From NCBI GenBank assembly GCA_964532465.1, contig CAZHHX010000016.1:10469-74468 (forward strand): a stretch of DNA of 64,000 bases. Reading direction: 5' to 3'. The notes under the pieces were generated by a model. That model saw only the letters and a list, made by a program, of their open reading frames with translations. It had not been told where the DNA came from and made no database searches. Made by a program: the position numbers and the translations under genes. This DNA is from JAPLKB01 sp964532465 (lineage in GTDB: Bacteria > Desulfobacterota > Syntrophorhabdia > Syntrophorhabdales > Syntrophorhabdaceae). The number at the start of each line of letters is the position of its first letter. Position 1 is the stretch's first letter. Positions 43,955-52,743 of the stretch are shown here, in pieces.

Positions 43955-45610
43955 CTAATCCGGTAACGGCAGATAAATACTGAATGTGCTTCCTTTTCCT
44001 GCTTCAGAGTCCACAGTAATAAACCCGCTATGATTTTTAACAATAGAATAGCAGACAGCTAATCCCAGCCCCATCCCCTTCTGTGATCCCATCTCTTTAG
44101 TGCTGAAATAAGGATCAAATATCTTTGATATATCATCTGCCGCAATACCTGCGCCATGATCCTTTATGGAAATCTTCACATACTCTCCCTCTTTCTGAGG
44201 GAAATTGTCTTTTAATGTAAGAACAATATTTTCTATATATATATTGATATCCCCTCCATCAGGCATAGACTCCGCGGCATTGGCAACAATATTGGAAATT
44301 ACCTGTTTTATCTGTCCTTCATCAAGCATGAGCAGGGGGATATCACCATGTATATAATACCTGCATTGTATGTGATGAGAATCTCTGAGAACATATGCCG
44401 CTGTCTTTCTGACAAGCCCTTCAACAGAGAGGGGCTGCAGCCAAGGGGTGCCTCCTTTTGAAAAGGTAATTAATTTTTTTGTCAGGTCGCTTGCGTTTAT
44501 GAGTACTTTTTCAGCATTATCAAGTAAACTGAATGGCTTGCTCTCAGAATCCATCAACATCTTCGCAAAGGACATATTGCCCAGGATTGCCCCGAGCATA
44601 TTGTTAAAATCATGGGCAATGCCTCCTGCAAGAATCCCCACGGATTCAAGCTTCTTCATCCTGTAAGACTCTTCCTCCGCCTTTTTCTTGTCCGTAATAT
44701 CCTCAAGACCCCCTTCTAAATACAGTAATGTTCCATTTTCATCCCGCACAGCACGGGCGCTCTGCGAAACCCATATAACGCTTCCGTCTGCCCGGTAACA
44801 TTGCGCTTCATGATTAATCATTTTATCCTGCTCCAGTATTATATCAATGAAGTGCAAGCGCGCGCCGGGGTCAACATACATCTGCCTGCCGATATCTGTA
44901 ATTGCTTCCATTAATGCTTCAGGCGAAACATAGCCGAAAATACGGGCAAAAGCCGGGTTTACATAAATAAAAGTTCCATCCGGTGTGGTCTGAAAGATAC
45001 CCACTACCGCATTCTCAAAGATTTTTCTGTATTTTGCTTCAGCCTCTTTCAATGCCTCTTCCGTTCGTTTCCTGTTGGTAATATCATGTATTGTTTCAAT
45101 TGCTCCTATGATATTTCCCGTGGAATCATGGAGTAAAGAAGCTGTTGCAATGAAATGTGCCTCACGGCCATTCAAGTTCTTCACATAGGCTTCGGCTTTA
45201 AGCAATCCTTTATTTTTTTTAACTTTTTTATATTGCCTCTCCAGTTCATTATCAGAAAAAAGAAACATGTCCAAAAGCACCGGCCTTCTCTCACCATAAA
45301 ATGGCAGGGCATATTCGTAGTCACCTTTACCCAGGATATCTTCCGCCTTGACCCCTGTCATGATCTCCATGGCATGATTCCAGACGATCACCTTCCCTTC
45401 AAGATCAATAACCATAGTTGCATCAGGAAGAAAATTGATAATATCGTTAAAAAGCCGCATTGATTCATTAAGCTCTTTTTCTACGTTCTTGCGCTCTTCA
45501 ATCTCATGACGGAGTTCTTTATTGATCTTTTTAAGATCCGCAGTTATTCTCCGTAATTCATCTGATTGGCTTATAGACAGTTTTTTTTTCATACGTTGAT
45601 CTTCATTCAT
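43955..45610 (-). CDS. PAS-domain sensor histidine kinase
   Basis: 551-aa soluble kinase with no receiver. A coiled-coil N-terminus (about 10-50) is followed by PAS1 (about 55-180: INFLPDATMVIDLEGKVIVW, ending TIHDITNRK) and PAS2 (about 190-310: FENAVVGIFQTTPDGTFIYV, ending GLEDITDKK). HisKA carries AGGIAHDFNNMLGAILGNMS with the phospho-His. HATPase_c carries NAAESMPDGG, IKDHGAGI and GSQKGMGLGLAVCYSI. Signal and partner regulator are unknown. It lies downstream of an empty 790-nt region and 68 nt upstream of thi4, whose transcription it could share by read-through. Confidence 0.9.
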   Translation of the reverse strand: MNEDQRMKKKLSISQSDELRRITADLKKINKELRHEIEERKNVEKELNESMRLFNDIINFLPDATMVIDLEGKVIVWNHAMEIMTGVKAEDILGKGDYEYALPFYGERRPVLLDMFLFSDNELERQYKKVKKNKGLLKAEAYVKNLNGREAHFIATASLLHDSTGNIIGAIETIHDITNRKRTEEALKEAEAKYRKIFENAVVGIFQTTPDGTFIYVNPAFARIFGYVSPEALMEAITDIGRQMYVDPGARLHFIDIILEQDKMINHEAQCYRADGSVIWVSQSARAVRDENGTLLYLEGGLEDITDKKKAEEESYRMKKLESVGILAGGIAHDFNNMLGAILGNMSFAKMLMDSESKPFSLLDNAEKVLINASDLTKKLITFSKGGTPWLQPLSVEGLVRKTAAYVLRDSHHIQCRYYIHGDIPLLMLDEGQIKQVISNIVANAAESMPDGGDINIYIENIVLTLKDNFPQKEGEYVKISIKDHGAGIAADDISKIFDPYFSTKEMGSQKGMGLGLAVCYSIVKNHSGFITVDSEAGKGSTFSIYLPLPD

Positions 45611-46398
45611 TATTTAGTTCTCAAATAATTACCTTAATTATACCTTTATCAGTTATATTTTTTAAGAATGCTTTCGGGTAGGAAAGAGTTTTTGTTCCAT
45701 AAGCAAAATATCTGCCATAACTGCAAGTTCCTTAAGGGAAAGTCCGGTTTTACTCAAGACGACTTCACTGAAGCTGGCTTGAAAATGACTTCCTCTAATC
45801 ATTTATTATATTGTTTATATTTACCGTTATCAAGCGTGAAGATTCATCTTGTTAAAAAACTTTTTACGGTAAATTGTTAACCCTTATAGCGCTGAAAGGG
45901 CTTTTATACGAAGTCGCTGTCAAACATTATAAGTCTGATTTGCCGGGCATAATACCGGGTAAGCTTTCAAATATTCATTATTTATTTTTTGAAAGCAACT
46001 TGGTATTCCTTATGTCTGCAACATCTTAAAACAAACAGATATAACAGGCAATTATTTATTTTGAAAAAAAAGGGGGGGAAAGGCAAAGCCCCCTGAAGCT
46101 TAGAATACGTGTTGGGGGGGGAGTAAACTGTCCTCATTAGTGGATTAACCTTTAAACGCAACTACAATATTTTATGAAGTTAACCCTATGGGGGCTTTGC
46201 CTTGGTGAGCTATTTAACACTTGGTCTATATGCTCCCAAGCATACATGGCAAAAGCAGCGCTTTCACATGTAATGTCTTCTTTATATAACAACACAGCAA
46301 AACACTGCCCATGTTGATAATGATGAAATTATACTTGAAAAATCAGAGAAAATGTTATTGATTTATTATAGAGATAATATAGATATACTCTATATATT
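45611..46398. other. Gene-free region with a long inverted repeat
   Basis: No coding gene is supported in these 788 nt; a 70-codon plus-strand frame at 45668 has no recognisable features. It contains a hairpin CCGGG-CATAATAC-CGGG near 45952, and the 14-bp inverted repeat at 46080-46203 listed separately. Confidence 0.45.
46080..46203. repeat. 14-bp perfect inverted repeat, arms 96 nt apart
   Basis: AAGGCAAAGCCCCC (46080-46093) is exactly complementary to GGGGGCTTTGCCTT (46190-46203). The space between contains a run of eight G residues (about 46114-46121) and no gene. This could be a structured RNA, or the ends of a small decayed mobile element. Confidence 0.6.
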
Positions 46399-47664
46399 TT
46401 ATAGTGACAGCAAAAAGGTTCGCAGATTTATTTTCTTGTTGTTTAAATCAAGTTTGCTTCTAATGCTGTTTCTATGGGTATCGATTGTACCGGTTGACAC
46501 ATTCATAAGTTCTGCGATTTCTTTACTTGTTTTACCGCTCTTAATCAGATTGGCAACTTGAATTTCAGTTGGAGTAAAAAGCGAATACCTTGAAGTCATC
46601 TTTTGTAAAAACGGTGAAATAATATCACTCAGATTTGCTTCAAGTATACCTATGTATGCTGTCTGGTTATCGTTTAAGTGGCCATTTTTCAATTTTTCAA
46701 TATATGGGAACACCAGTTCCTGGACATTACCCAGAATCGTATCTTTAAGGGCCTTTTTGTCCTCCTCCCTGTTCCTCAGTAAAACCTTCAAGGCAGTGTT
46801 GGCCTCTTCCAGGTTAATTGATTTAATCTCCAGTTCTTTTTCCCTTTTTTTCAGTGCTTCTTCCGCGAGTTTACGATTGGTAATATCTCTCAAGTATACC
46901 AGCGACACCATCTCTCCTTTTAATACCGTCTTCGTTGCCGAGGCTTCAGCATCAAGGAATGTTCCATTTTTCCTTACATGCCTTATTTCATATGTGGAGG
47001 GAGCGTATTCTTCATCCTGTCGCCCCGTACGAATACCCATAACCTGATTCACAAAATCCTGATGGACTATTGCCGCAATATGCTTTCCTTCAATCTCTTC
47101 GGCTGTGTCATAGCCGAGCATCTCTACTAATTTCCGATTGACGGAAATACACTTCCCCTCTTTTACGATTAAAACACCATCATTGGAATTTTCTATGGCA
47201 GTTTTGTAGCGTTCCTCAGACTCCTGTAACGCCTGCTGGGCTTTTATTGACTCGGTAATATCCAGAAGTGATGCCACGCTCTTTTTTGTCCCCGGAATCA
47301 TTGCGACCGTTACATACACATCTTTCACATCATCGTTCCTGTCAATAAACCGGCATTCATAGCTCCCCGGCGCGCCATCAGGATCAATTCTTCTTGCCTG
47401 ATGGTACATTATCATTTTTTCCAAACAGCTTTTCTCGATAACATCTGTCCAGCTTTTTTTGCCCTCTATTTCTTCTTTCGAATATCCGGACAGGCTCTCG
47501 AATTTCTTATTCACATGGGATATTGTCGTATCTTCTTCGATTATTATCGTTGCGGTACCTGTGGTTTCAAAGACGGTCCGGTACAAAGACTCTGAAATTA
47601 GCTGGTCGGTCTCATAATCAGCAATCCTGATCTCGCCTTTATCTTCCTGGAATTCTATCGACAT
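46399..47664 (-). CDS. PAS-PAS-LuxR transcriptional regulator
   Basis: 421-aa one-component regulator. PAS1 (about 22-140: FETTGTATIIIEEDTTISHV) and PAS2 (about 145-265: IENSNDGVLIVKEGKCISVN, ending YLRDITNRK) are followed by a coiled coil (about 270-330). The C-terminal LuxR/GerE helix-turn-helix (about 350-415) reads LFTPTEIQVANLIKSGKTSK, EIAELMNVSTGTIDTHRNSI. There is no receiver or kinase domain, so sensing and DNA binding seem joined in one chain. The PAS ligand is unknown. This architecture is common in Desulfobacterota and other environmental Proteobacteria. Confidence 0.88.
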   Translation of the reverse strand: MSIEFQEDKGEIRIADYETDQLISESLYRTVFETTGTATIIIEEDTTISHVNKKFESLSGYSKEEIEGKKSWTDVIEKSCLEKMIMYHQARRIDPDGAPGSYECRFIDRNDDVKDVYVTVAMIPGTKKSVASLLDITESIKAQQALQESEERYKTAIENSNDGVLIVKEGKCISVNRKLVEMLGYDTAEEIEGKHIAAIVHQDFVNQVMGIRTGRQDEEYAPSTYEIRHVRKNGTFLDAEASATKTVLKGEMVSLVYLRDITNRKLAEEALKKREKELEIKSINLEEANTALKVLLRNREEDKKALKDTILGNVQELVFPYIEKLKNGHLNDNQTAYIGILEANLSDIISPFLQKMTSRYSLFTPTEIQVANLIKSGKTSKEIAELMNVSTGTIDTHRNSIRSKLDLNNKKINLRTFLLSL

Positions 47665-47844
47665 CCCTTACAATATAACAGGTAAACTTTATGCCAATCA
47701 AGATAATGATATTAATTCAGTATCCATAGATTTCGCTTAAGGTTTACAAAGTGTACGCCGCACAAGAAAAACCACAATAAGTACCCTTACCGGAGGTGAA
47801 CTGATTATGGCTTTCCCGTGGAATATAAATTAATGTCCCATCTG

Positions 47845-48327
47845 TTATTCGAATGAAAAATCCACAAACATGACTTCTTTTTCCCCTCCGTTTCCGTTAT
47901 TAAGACTAAAATAAAAGGGAAGTGAGATTATCGGAATTTTTGTAATAAAATTCATTTCCACTGCATTGCCTACCACAACCATTGGTATTGCAGCCTTTAA
48001 ATTTATCCCGGACTTTTCAAATTCTTTTCTCGCCTGTCCGGATATTATATTGGTCAACTCGCCGATGGCATCAACAACTTCCGCGGTTATGCTGCTGCAT
48101 TCATCGCCTACGAGTGTTTTAAAAACAAACATGGCGCCCTTGTTCTTTAAGCTTATTGCGATCATGCCTTTCCTATCGCCAACAAGCCCCATGATACCCG
48201 TAACATCACCGGACGTGCTGTTTATGGTTTTTAATACAGGCTTACCGAGTTCTACGGTAATACCGAGCATTGTCTTAAATACTGTCTGTGTAGCTAATAT
48301 AAACGGATTAATATACTTTACTTCCAT
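47845..48327 (-). CDS. cheX: CheX/CheC-like chemotaxis phosphatase
   Basis: 160-aa CheX-type protein. The family's catalytic helix DAIGELTNIISGQARK holds the conserved Glu and Asn that dephosphorylate CheY; FIxxxxxVxxTMLG-like FILATQTVFKTMLGI opens the protein. The ATG at 48327 has GGGGG 5 nt upstream; a TTG four codons earlier is less likely. It lies directly downstream of a stand-alone CheY, its likely substrate, with 21 nt between. No other chemotaxis genes are in view, so the pair may serve a non-motility signalling path. Confidence 0.85.
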   Translation of the reverse strand: MEVKYINPFILATQTVFKTMLGITVELGKPVLKTINSTSGDVTGIMGLVGDRKGMIAISLKNKGAMFVFKTLVGDECSSITAEVVDAIGELTNIISGQARKEFEKSGINLKAAIPMVVVGNAVEMNFITKIPIISLPFYFSLNNGNGGEKEVMFVDFSFE

Positions 48328-48348
48328 TGTAGCCCCCAATATTTGAGT

Positions 48349-48723
48349 TTATTTTCCGATTCTTGCCCTTGCCTTATCAATTGCCCCCTGGAGTTTTTCA
48401 GGCGTAAAGGGCTTTACAATATAATTATCAACACCTGATTTAATAGCTTCCATGATGCAGTCTTTCTGTGCCTCGGCAGTTACCATGAGAAAGGGCACAT
48501 TCTTAATTCCTTCATCACCCTTACATGCCTTAAGAAAATCAATTCCTGTCATTTCAGGCATAATCCAATCACTGATTATCAGATCAACTTCCTCTTTCTT
48601 TAAAACATCGAGGGCATGTTTTCCGTTTTCAGCTTCTATAACATTGTCAATGTTTATCTGTTTTAAAACATTCTTTATTATCTTCCTCATTGTAGCAAAA
48701 TCATCAACGACAAGAACTCTCAT
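48349..48723 (-). CDS. Stand-alone CheY-like response regulator
   Basis: 124-aa single receiver domain with all key residues: acidic pair D7-D8 (VVDDFA), phosphoacceptor D52 (ISDWIMPEMTG), T82 (VTAEA) and K104 (VKPF). The sequence is close to chemotaxis CheY (FLKACKGDEGIKNVPFLMVT). No output domain. Followed by cheX, and divergent from the HDOD protein gene across a 144-nt space. It likely acts by protein contact, and its phosphorylation is reset by CheX. Confidence 0.92.
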   Translation of the reverse strand: MRVLVVDDFATMRKIIKNVLKQINIDNVIEAENGKHALDVLKKEEVDLIISDWIMPEMTGIDFLKACKGDEGIKNVPFLMVTAEAQKDCIMEAIKSGVDNYIVKPFTPEKLQGAIDKARARIGK

Positions 48724-48867
48724 GTGCGACCTCCTTATATAAAAACTTTTTTAATACCAATCTGCAATCATTATCGTTAAAAAACAAATAAAACTTAAGA
48801 CTATATTAATATTTTTTTTGCTGATTGAACCTTTTAATCTTTTAATTTATAATAAGCCGGTGCATTT

Positions 48868-50058
48868 ATGGAAAATATTAATAAAAAAGATATTTTAGAA
48901 AAGCTCATATCCGGCTATGCCTTGCCTGCGCTTTCCAACATTGCCGTAAAGCTTATCGAGCTTGCATCCGACGACAAAAGCTCTATGGATGAGTTGGCAA
49001 GCCTTATCGAAAAAGACCCCTCCTTAACCGTACGTGTTCTCAAGCTGGCAAACAGCGCTTTTTTTAAACCCATCGACCCTATAACAACGGTGAAACATGC
49101 CGTCATAAGGGTCGGCTTTCACCATTTAAGGATATTAGCGCTTTCATTATCGCTGAAAGACACCTTTCCCATGGCCAAAGTCGGGAATATGAATTATGAA
49201 CAGTTCTGGCGGGTTTCTCTGTACCGCGGACTCCTGGCAAAATCTCTTGCCAGCATGCTTAAGACATGTGTGCCGGAAGAGGCTTTTGTCGGCGGGCTCA
49301 CGCTTGAGATCGGTTTTCTTATATATTTTGACATGTTTCTGAAAGGCAAGGATGACTCCATAAACCTCGGCATATATCCCCTGGAATCACTTCTGATTCT
49401 TGAACAGGAAAAATATGGGATAAATCACAGAGAAATAGGTGAAATCGCTCTTCAATACTGGAAATTTCCCGTCAACATAATTGAATGCCAGCGTTACTAC
49501 GGACAGGAAGAGGATATAATCAAACCATCATCGGGTTTGCCCAGGATATGCCGGATAGCAGGAAAGCTGTCGGCGCTCATATGTTATAAACATATTGATT
49601 TCAATGATATTTTTCATACAATTGTATCTTCTTACGGCTTAGACAGAGAAACGGTATATGAAGTTGTTATTTCAGCATTGAACGAAGTTGACGAAATCTC
49701 AAAGGCGCTCCAGGTATCGGTTGAATCTGATAAAGATATGTCAGGGCTCATGGAAAAAGCCAATAAAGCTTTAAGCAATATTTCGGAACAATTATTAAAG
49801 CAAAAGAATACTGAAGATTTACCTTCCTTCGATTCGATGCGCGGAAGAGACGATAAATCTGACGACATTGCTTACGCCCTTCAGGCAGTTGCCCATGAAA
49901 TTCGCAATCCGCTGACAATAGTGGGCGGGTTTACGAGAAGGCTTGCAAAAACAATGGACCCCTCTTCGGATGGATGGAAATATATTGAAATAATCCTTGA
50001 AGAAACAAAAAGACTCGAACATGCCCTGGAAGAAGCTACAAAAGGCCTCAGGGCATAA
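48868..50058 (+). CDS. HDOD-domain protein with C-terminal HisKA-like segment
   Basis: 396 aa. Residues about 10-215 are an HDOD domain (LPALSNIAVKLIELASDDKS, DPSLTVRVLKLANSAFFKP, HAVIRVGFHHLRILALSLSL), a non-catalytic HD-related output module of signalling proteins. The end (about 325-396) is a histidine-kinase dimerization/phosphoacceptor helix pair: AVAHEIRNPLTIVGGFTRRL with the conserved His, and EIILEETKRLEHALEEA. No ATPase domain follows, so it cannot phosphorylate itself and may be a phosphotransfer or scaffold protein. It is divergent from the cheY-cheX pair, suggesting one signalling unit. Confidence 0.83.
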   Translation: MENINKKDILEKLISGYALPALSNIAVKLIELASDDKSSMDELASLIEKDPSLTVRVLKLANSAFFKPIDPITTVKHAVIRVGFHHLRILALSLSLKDTFPMAKVGNMNYEQFWRVSLYRGLLAKSLASMLKTCVPEEAFVGGLTLEIGFLIYFDMFLKGKDDSINLGIYPLESLLILEQEKYGINHREIGEIALQYWKFPVNIIECQRYYGQEEDIIKPSSGLPRICRIAGKLSALICYKHIDFNDIFHTIVSSYGLDRETVYEVVISALNEVDEISKALQVSVESDKDMSGLMEKANKALSNISEQLLKQKNTEDLPSFDSMRGRDDKSDDIAYALQAVAHEIRNPLTIVGGFTRRLAKTMDPSSDGWKYIEIILEETKRLEHALEEATKGLRA

Positions 50059-50215
50059 CTTGTAAATTATGGGCCTTTTGCAAAGGTCTCATTTAATAAA
50101 ATAGTTTTATTGCCGAATATAAGTGTAACTCACAACCGTGCTTCGCATATGTTATACAGATTCGTTGTATCAACATAGGGCGGCACAGGGACATCAAGCA
50201 TCCGAGGAGGCTTCA

Positions 50216-50461
50216 ATGCAAAAAAACAAGACATTCACGGGCCGGCATTCTCTATTATATTTATTGATAATCAATTTTTTTCTTCTTTTTTTTCTCCATT
50301 CGATAGTCCTGGCGGGCAGCAAGGAAGAACTTGAAGTAAAAAGGGATAAAGATAAAACTGTATACACCATAGGTTCGGAAGAAGATCAAAAAAAGGATGA
50401 AGACAAGGCAAATGCCTGGGAAATGCTAAAAAACAAGAATATGTGGATTCAGCCGAAATAG
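50216..50461 (+). CDS. Small exported/membrane-anchored hypothetical protein
   Basis: 81 aa from an ATG with AGGAGG 5 nt upstream; the longer frame from 50138 is unlikely. A hydrophobic segment (YLLIINFFLLFFLHSIVLAG, about 15-34) looks like a signal peptide or anchor. The mature part is highly charged (EELEVKRDKDKTVYTIGSEE). Not recognised. It sits between the HDOD gene and a hairpin repeat. Confidence 0.6.
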   Translation: MQKNKTFTGRHSLLYLLIINFFLLFFLHSIVLAGSKEELEVKRDKDKTVYTIGSEEDQKKDEDKANAWEMLKNKNMWIQPK

Positions 50462-50574
50462 TTCATTATTTTATAAGAATAAGCGGCCTTTTTTATAAAA
50501 CAACAGCCGCCGCGCTCTTCAGGATATTAATACCTTGACTCTATTCTAACGGTTTGATAAAATTTAGACAAAAC

Positions 50575-50622
50575 AAAATGGGGGTAGGTAAAAAAGTTGA
50601 TTTTTAACCTGACCCCCATTTT
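50575..50622. repeat. REP-like hairpin AAAATGGGGGT / ACCCCCATTTT
   Basis: 11-bp perfect arms (50575-50585 and 50612-50622) with further AGGT/ACCT pairing inside, ending in a T tract. Hairpins of this GGGGGTnAGGT...ACCTGACCCCC form are typical of REP elements and can also act as terminators. It lies only 14 nt before the L,D-transpeptidase start. Confidence 0.7.
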
Positions 50623-50635
50623 TTATATTAAATTT

Positions 50636-51682
50636 ATGATACCTGTAATAACTTCTATATTTTCCTGCTTTCTTCTTATCACGTCGGTTGCTTTCGGCGC
50701 CGAGATGATGATTGGAGGCGCAACAAATTATACGGTTCAGAAGGGAGATCGCCTCGAACTGATCGGCGCGAAGCTTGGGGTATTCTGGAAGAATATCGCG
50801 AAAGAAAACAATCTTGATCCGAAGGCGCCCTGCGTGCCGGGTCAGGAACTCAAAGTCAACACACGAAAGATAGTTCCTCGAACTATTGAAGACGGAATAA
50901 TTGTTAACATCGCGGACAGAACACTTTACTATTTTAAAATGGGCAAACTGATAACTTATCCTGTAGGCGTAGGCCTGGCAAGAGAAGATGAGTTCGGTGA
51001 CTGGCGAACTCCCACAGGGAAGTTCGTTGTAGTAGCCAAAAGAAAAAATCCCACATGGTCTGTGCCGGAATCAATCCAGTTGGAAATGGCATTTAAAGGC
51101 AGAGAAGTTGAAGAAACAGTTCCTCCCGGCCCTAAAAATCCCTTAGGCAGATACGCGATCCAGACATCCATACCCGGCGTGCTGATCCATGAAACTATCT
51201 GGCCGGCAAGCGTTTACCGGTTTCAAAGCCACGGATGCGTCAGAATGCTTCCTGAACACATAGAAAAACTTTTTGAAGACGTTGAAAAAGGCACAAAAGG
51301 TGAAATTATTTATGAGCCTGTAAAAGTGTTACTCACTCAGGACGGCAAACCTTATCTTGAAGTCCGTACCGATACGTACAAAAGAATTCCATCCCTGAGA
51401 GATCAGGTATGGAAACTAATTGACGAACGGGGCATAAGAGACAAGGTGGATGCAGGCAAGGTGGAACAGATTATCAAAGATGAATCAGGCATTGCCGAAG
51501 ATATTGGCCTTTACCCCAAAGAGGGGCCGGCTTCATATATGACGAAAACCTTATATCAGAAGTTTTTTGATTTCTTTAAACCGCGTCCTAAAAACGAGAA
51601 AAAGTCTTCTGAATTGCCCCGCAGTTCAATATCTCAAAGCTTGCTTCGATATGGTTTCACCGCGCAACTTGTGGCCGGTTAG
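50636..51682 (+). CDS. L,D-transpeptidase with LysM domain, exported
   Basis: 348 aa from the ATG at 50636, which gives a clean signal peptide (MIPVITSIFSCFLLITSVAF, cleavage after GA). A LysM peptidoglycan-binding unit follows (NYTVQKGDRLELIGAKLGVF, about 30-75). The YkuD catalytic domain comes next (about 80-215) with DRTLYYFKMGKLITYPVGVG, TPTGKFVV, the HETIWPASVYRFQSHGCVRM motif holding the catalytic His and Cys, and a flexible C-terminal region. It makes 3-3 peptidoglycan crosslinks or attaches proteins to the wall. The last ~17 residues (ISQSLLRYGFTAQLVAG) are encoded by a palindromic repeat and are probably a late addition. Convergent with the next gene, 1 nt apart. Confidence 0.9.
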   Translation: MIPVITSIFSCFLLITSVAFGAEMMIGGATNYTVQKGDRLELIGAKLGVFWKNIAKENNLDPKAPCVPGQELKVNTRKIVPRTIEDGIIVNIADRTLYYFKMGKLITYPVGVGLAREDEFGDWRTPTGKFVVVAKRKNPTWSVPESIQLEMAFKGREVEETVPPGPKNPLGRYAIQTSIPGVLIHETIWPASVYRFQSHGCVRMLPEHIEKLFEDVEKGTKGEIIYEPVKVLLTQDGKPYLEVRTDTYKRIPSLRDQVWKLIDERGIRDKVDAGKVEQIIKDESGIAEDIGLYPKEGPASYMTKTLYQKFFDFFKPRPKNEKKSSELPRSSISQSLLRYGFTAQLVAG

Positions 51683-51695
51683 TTCATTTTACAGC
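51630..51695. repeat. Palindromic 3'-end repeat overlapping the L,D-transpeptidase stop (copy 3)
   Basis: AAAGCTTGCTTCGATATGGT, then CACCGCGCAACTTGTGGCCG and GTTAGTTCATTTTA parallel the repeat after fmdB (53690-53750) base for base in most positions. The stop codon of the transpeptidase lies within it. Confidence 0.55.
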
Positions 51696-52574
51696 GGATA
51701 TGGCTTGAAATCGCTCTGCCCAGAACTTGTCATCAAGGATAAATCTATATATTTTTTCCGGCTCTTTTGATCCCGGGAGCTTAACATATAAATCCGGGGA
51801 ACCCTTCTTCGGTATATAAATTACCCAACTTGCCAGAGTACATACTTTTTTCGGTTTGTCGCATATCTTCAGAATGCTATCGTCCCGGTTGTTCCCGCTA
51901 TCTTCGCTGACGGCGATAAATTTCTCGAGGGTAAGCGGCAAAGGACTTGAACTCATCAGATGGTCGATACGATCAAGTCTCTTACGGCTGTTAGGGGTTT
52001 TATGCTCATTAAATGAAAACAGTTTCTCCTCCAAATAATGGTTGGTATGAGTAAAAATACCGTCCCGCGAAATCTTTATTGAAGCTTTGTTGCCCGGCGC
52101 GACTTCAACCAATGCCATCCTGTCTGTATCCGCAACAATATAAAAGGCAGGGTGACTGTTCTCAAACATCGCCTCTTCTTTCAACAGACTGTCAACTGAG
52201 TCGAAGGAAATGAGGAGTCTTTCCGTGAGGTCTTCTTTTGCCACATTACGTTTTTTATCCGGAACACTTGCCGCAGTGGCATTGATAACTGAAAGTCCCT
52301 TTTCATTGATCCCGGATACGACATATCCGTCTGCCTCTATATCAAAAAGTCCCACAAAACGGAATCCTTTTTCACGGGTAATAAACCTGAGTTCCGTAAT
52401 TAAGCCCTCATTATTATCACGATTCTTGGCAACAAGGGTTCCCTTATCCTTGACTGTAGATCCGGTTGCAGCCCATAGCGTACAGGCTTCGGCAAAGCCC
52501 GTGGCCATATTGGAAAAGGCAAGAAAAACAACAGACCATATAATCACCCTGAACAACGTATCAAATTCTCCCAT
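51684..52574 (-). CDS. Exported Ntn-hydrolase, C45/acyltransferase (linear amide hydrolase)-like
   Basis: 296 aa from the ATG at 52574, which provides a signal peptide (FRVIIWSVVFLAFSNMATGF) ending FAEA just before the Cys of CTLWAATG. That Cys (about residue 31) would become the N-terminal nucleophile after cleavage, as in choloylglycine-hydrolase/isopenicillin-N-acyltransferase relatives. Supporting features are LVAKNRDNNEG, VVSGINEKGLSVINATA, FYIVADTDRMALVEVAPG, HTNHYLEE and NSRKRLDRI. A GTG 19 codons earlier gives a less signal-like N-terminus. The substrate is unknown: bile-salt-like, penicillin-like or N-acyl amides are all possible. Confidence 0.75.
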   Translation of the reverse strand: MGEFDTLFRVIIWSVVFLAFSNMATGFAEACTLWAATGSTVKDKGTLVAKNRDNNEGLITELRFITREKGFRFVGLFDIEADGYVVSGINEKGLSVINATAASVPDKKRNVAKEDLTERLLISFDSVDSLLKEEAMFENSHPAFYIVADTDRMALVEVAPGNKASIKISRDGIFTHTNHYLEEKLFSFNEHKTPNSRKRLDRIDHLMSSSPLPLTLEKFIAVSEDSGNNRDDSILKICDKPKKVCTLASWVIYIPKKGSPDLYVKLPGSKEPEKIYRFILDDKFWAERFQAISAVK

Positions 52575-52708
52575 GTTATTAACGGATATCAGTTTGCTTA
52601 TATCCGGTCGCCCCCCGGCAGCAAACCTCACTTTATATTATTTAAACACATACTATATTCATGCATTGTACACGGTTTGTCAATGGGGAACCGGTATTAA
52701 GTTTTCTG

Positions 52709-52740
52709 TTGACTTATTATGAGCAAATGCTTATAATAAG
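52709..52740 (+). promoter_or_regulatory. Consensus sigma-70 promoter covered by a palindromic operator
   Basis: TTGACT (52709-52714) and TATAAT (52732-52737) are spaced by exactly 17 nt. An inverted repeat CTTATTATGAGCA / TGCTTATAATAAG (52713-52740, 12 of 13 pairs) spans both elements. Transcription would begin about 7 nt after the -10 box, at or next to the ATG at 52744, giving a leaderless mRNA. Binding of a repressor, perhaps the DUF134 product, would block the promoter. Confidence 0.8.
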
Positions 52741-52743
52741 TGC

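Noticed and set aside
43887..43960. CTGAGA near the thi4 start as a possible TPP riboswitch
   Set aside because: Only this hexamer is present; the other conserved THI-box parts (GGGGUGC and ACCUGAU elements) and the two-stem fold are missing, and the space is only 68 nt.
45668..45880. 70-codon frame in the gap before the PAS-LuxR gene
   Set aside because: No ribosome site, no similarity and a composition like the surrounding non-coding DNA.
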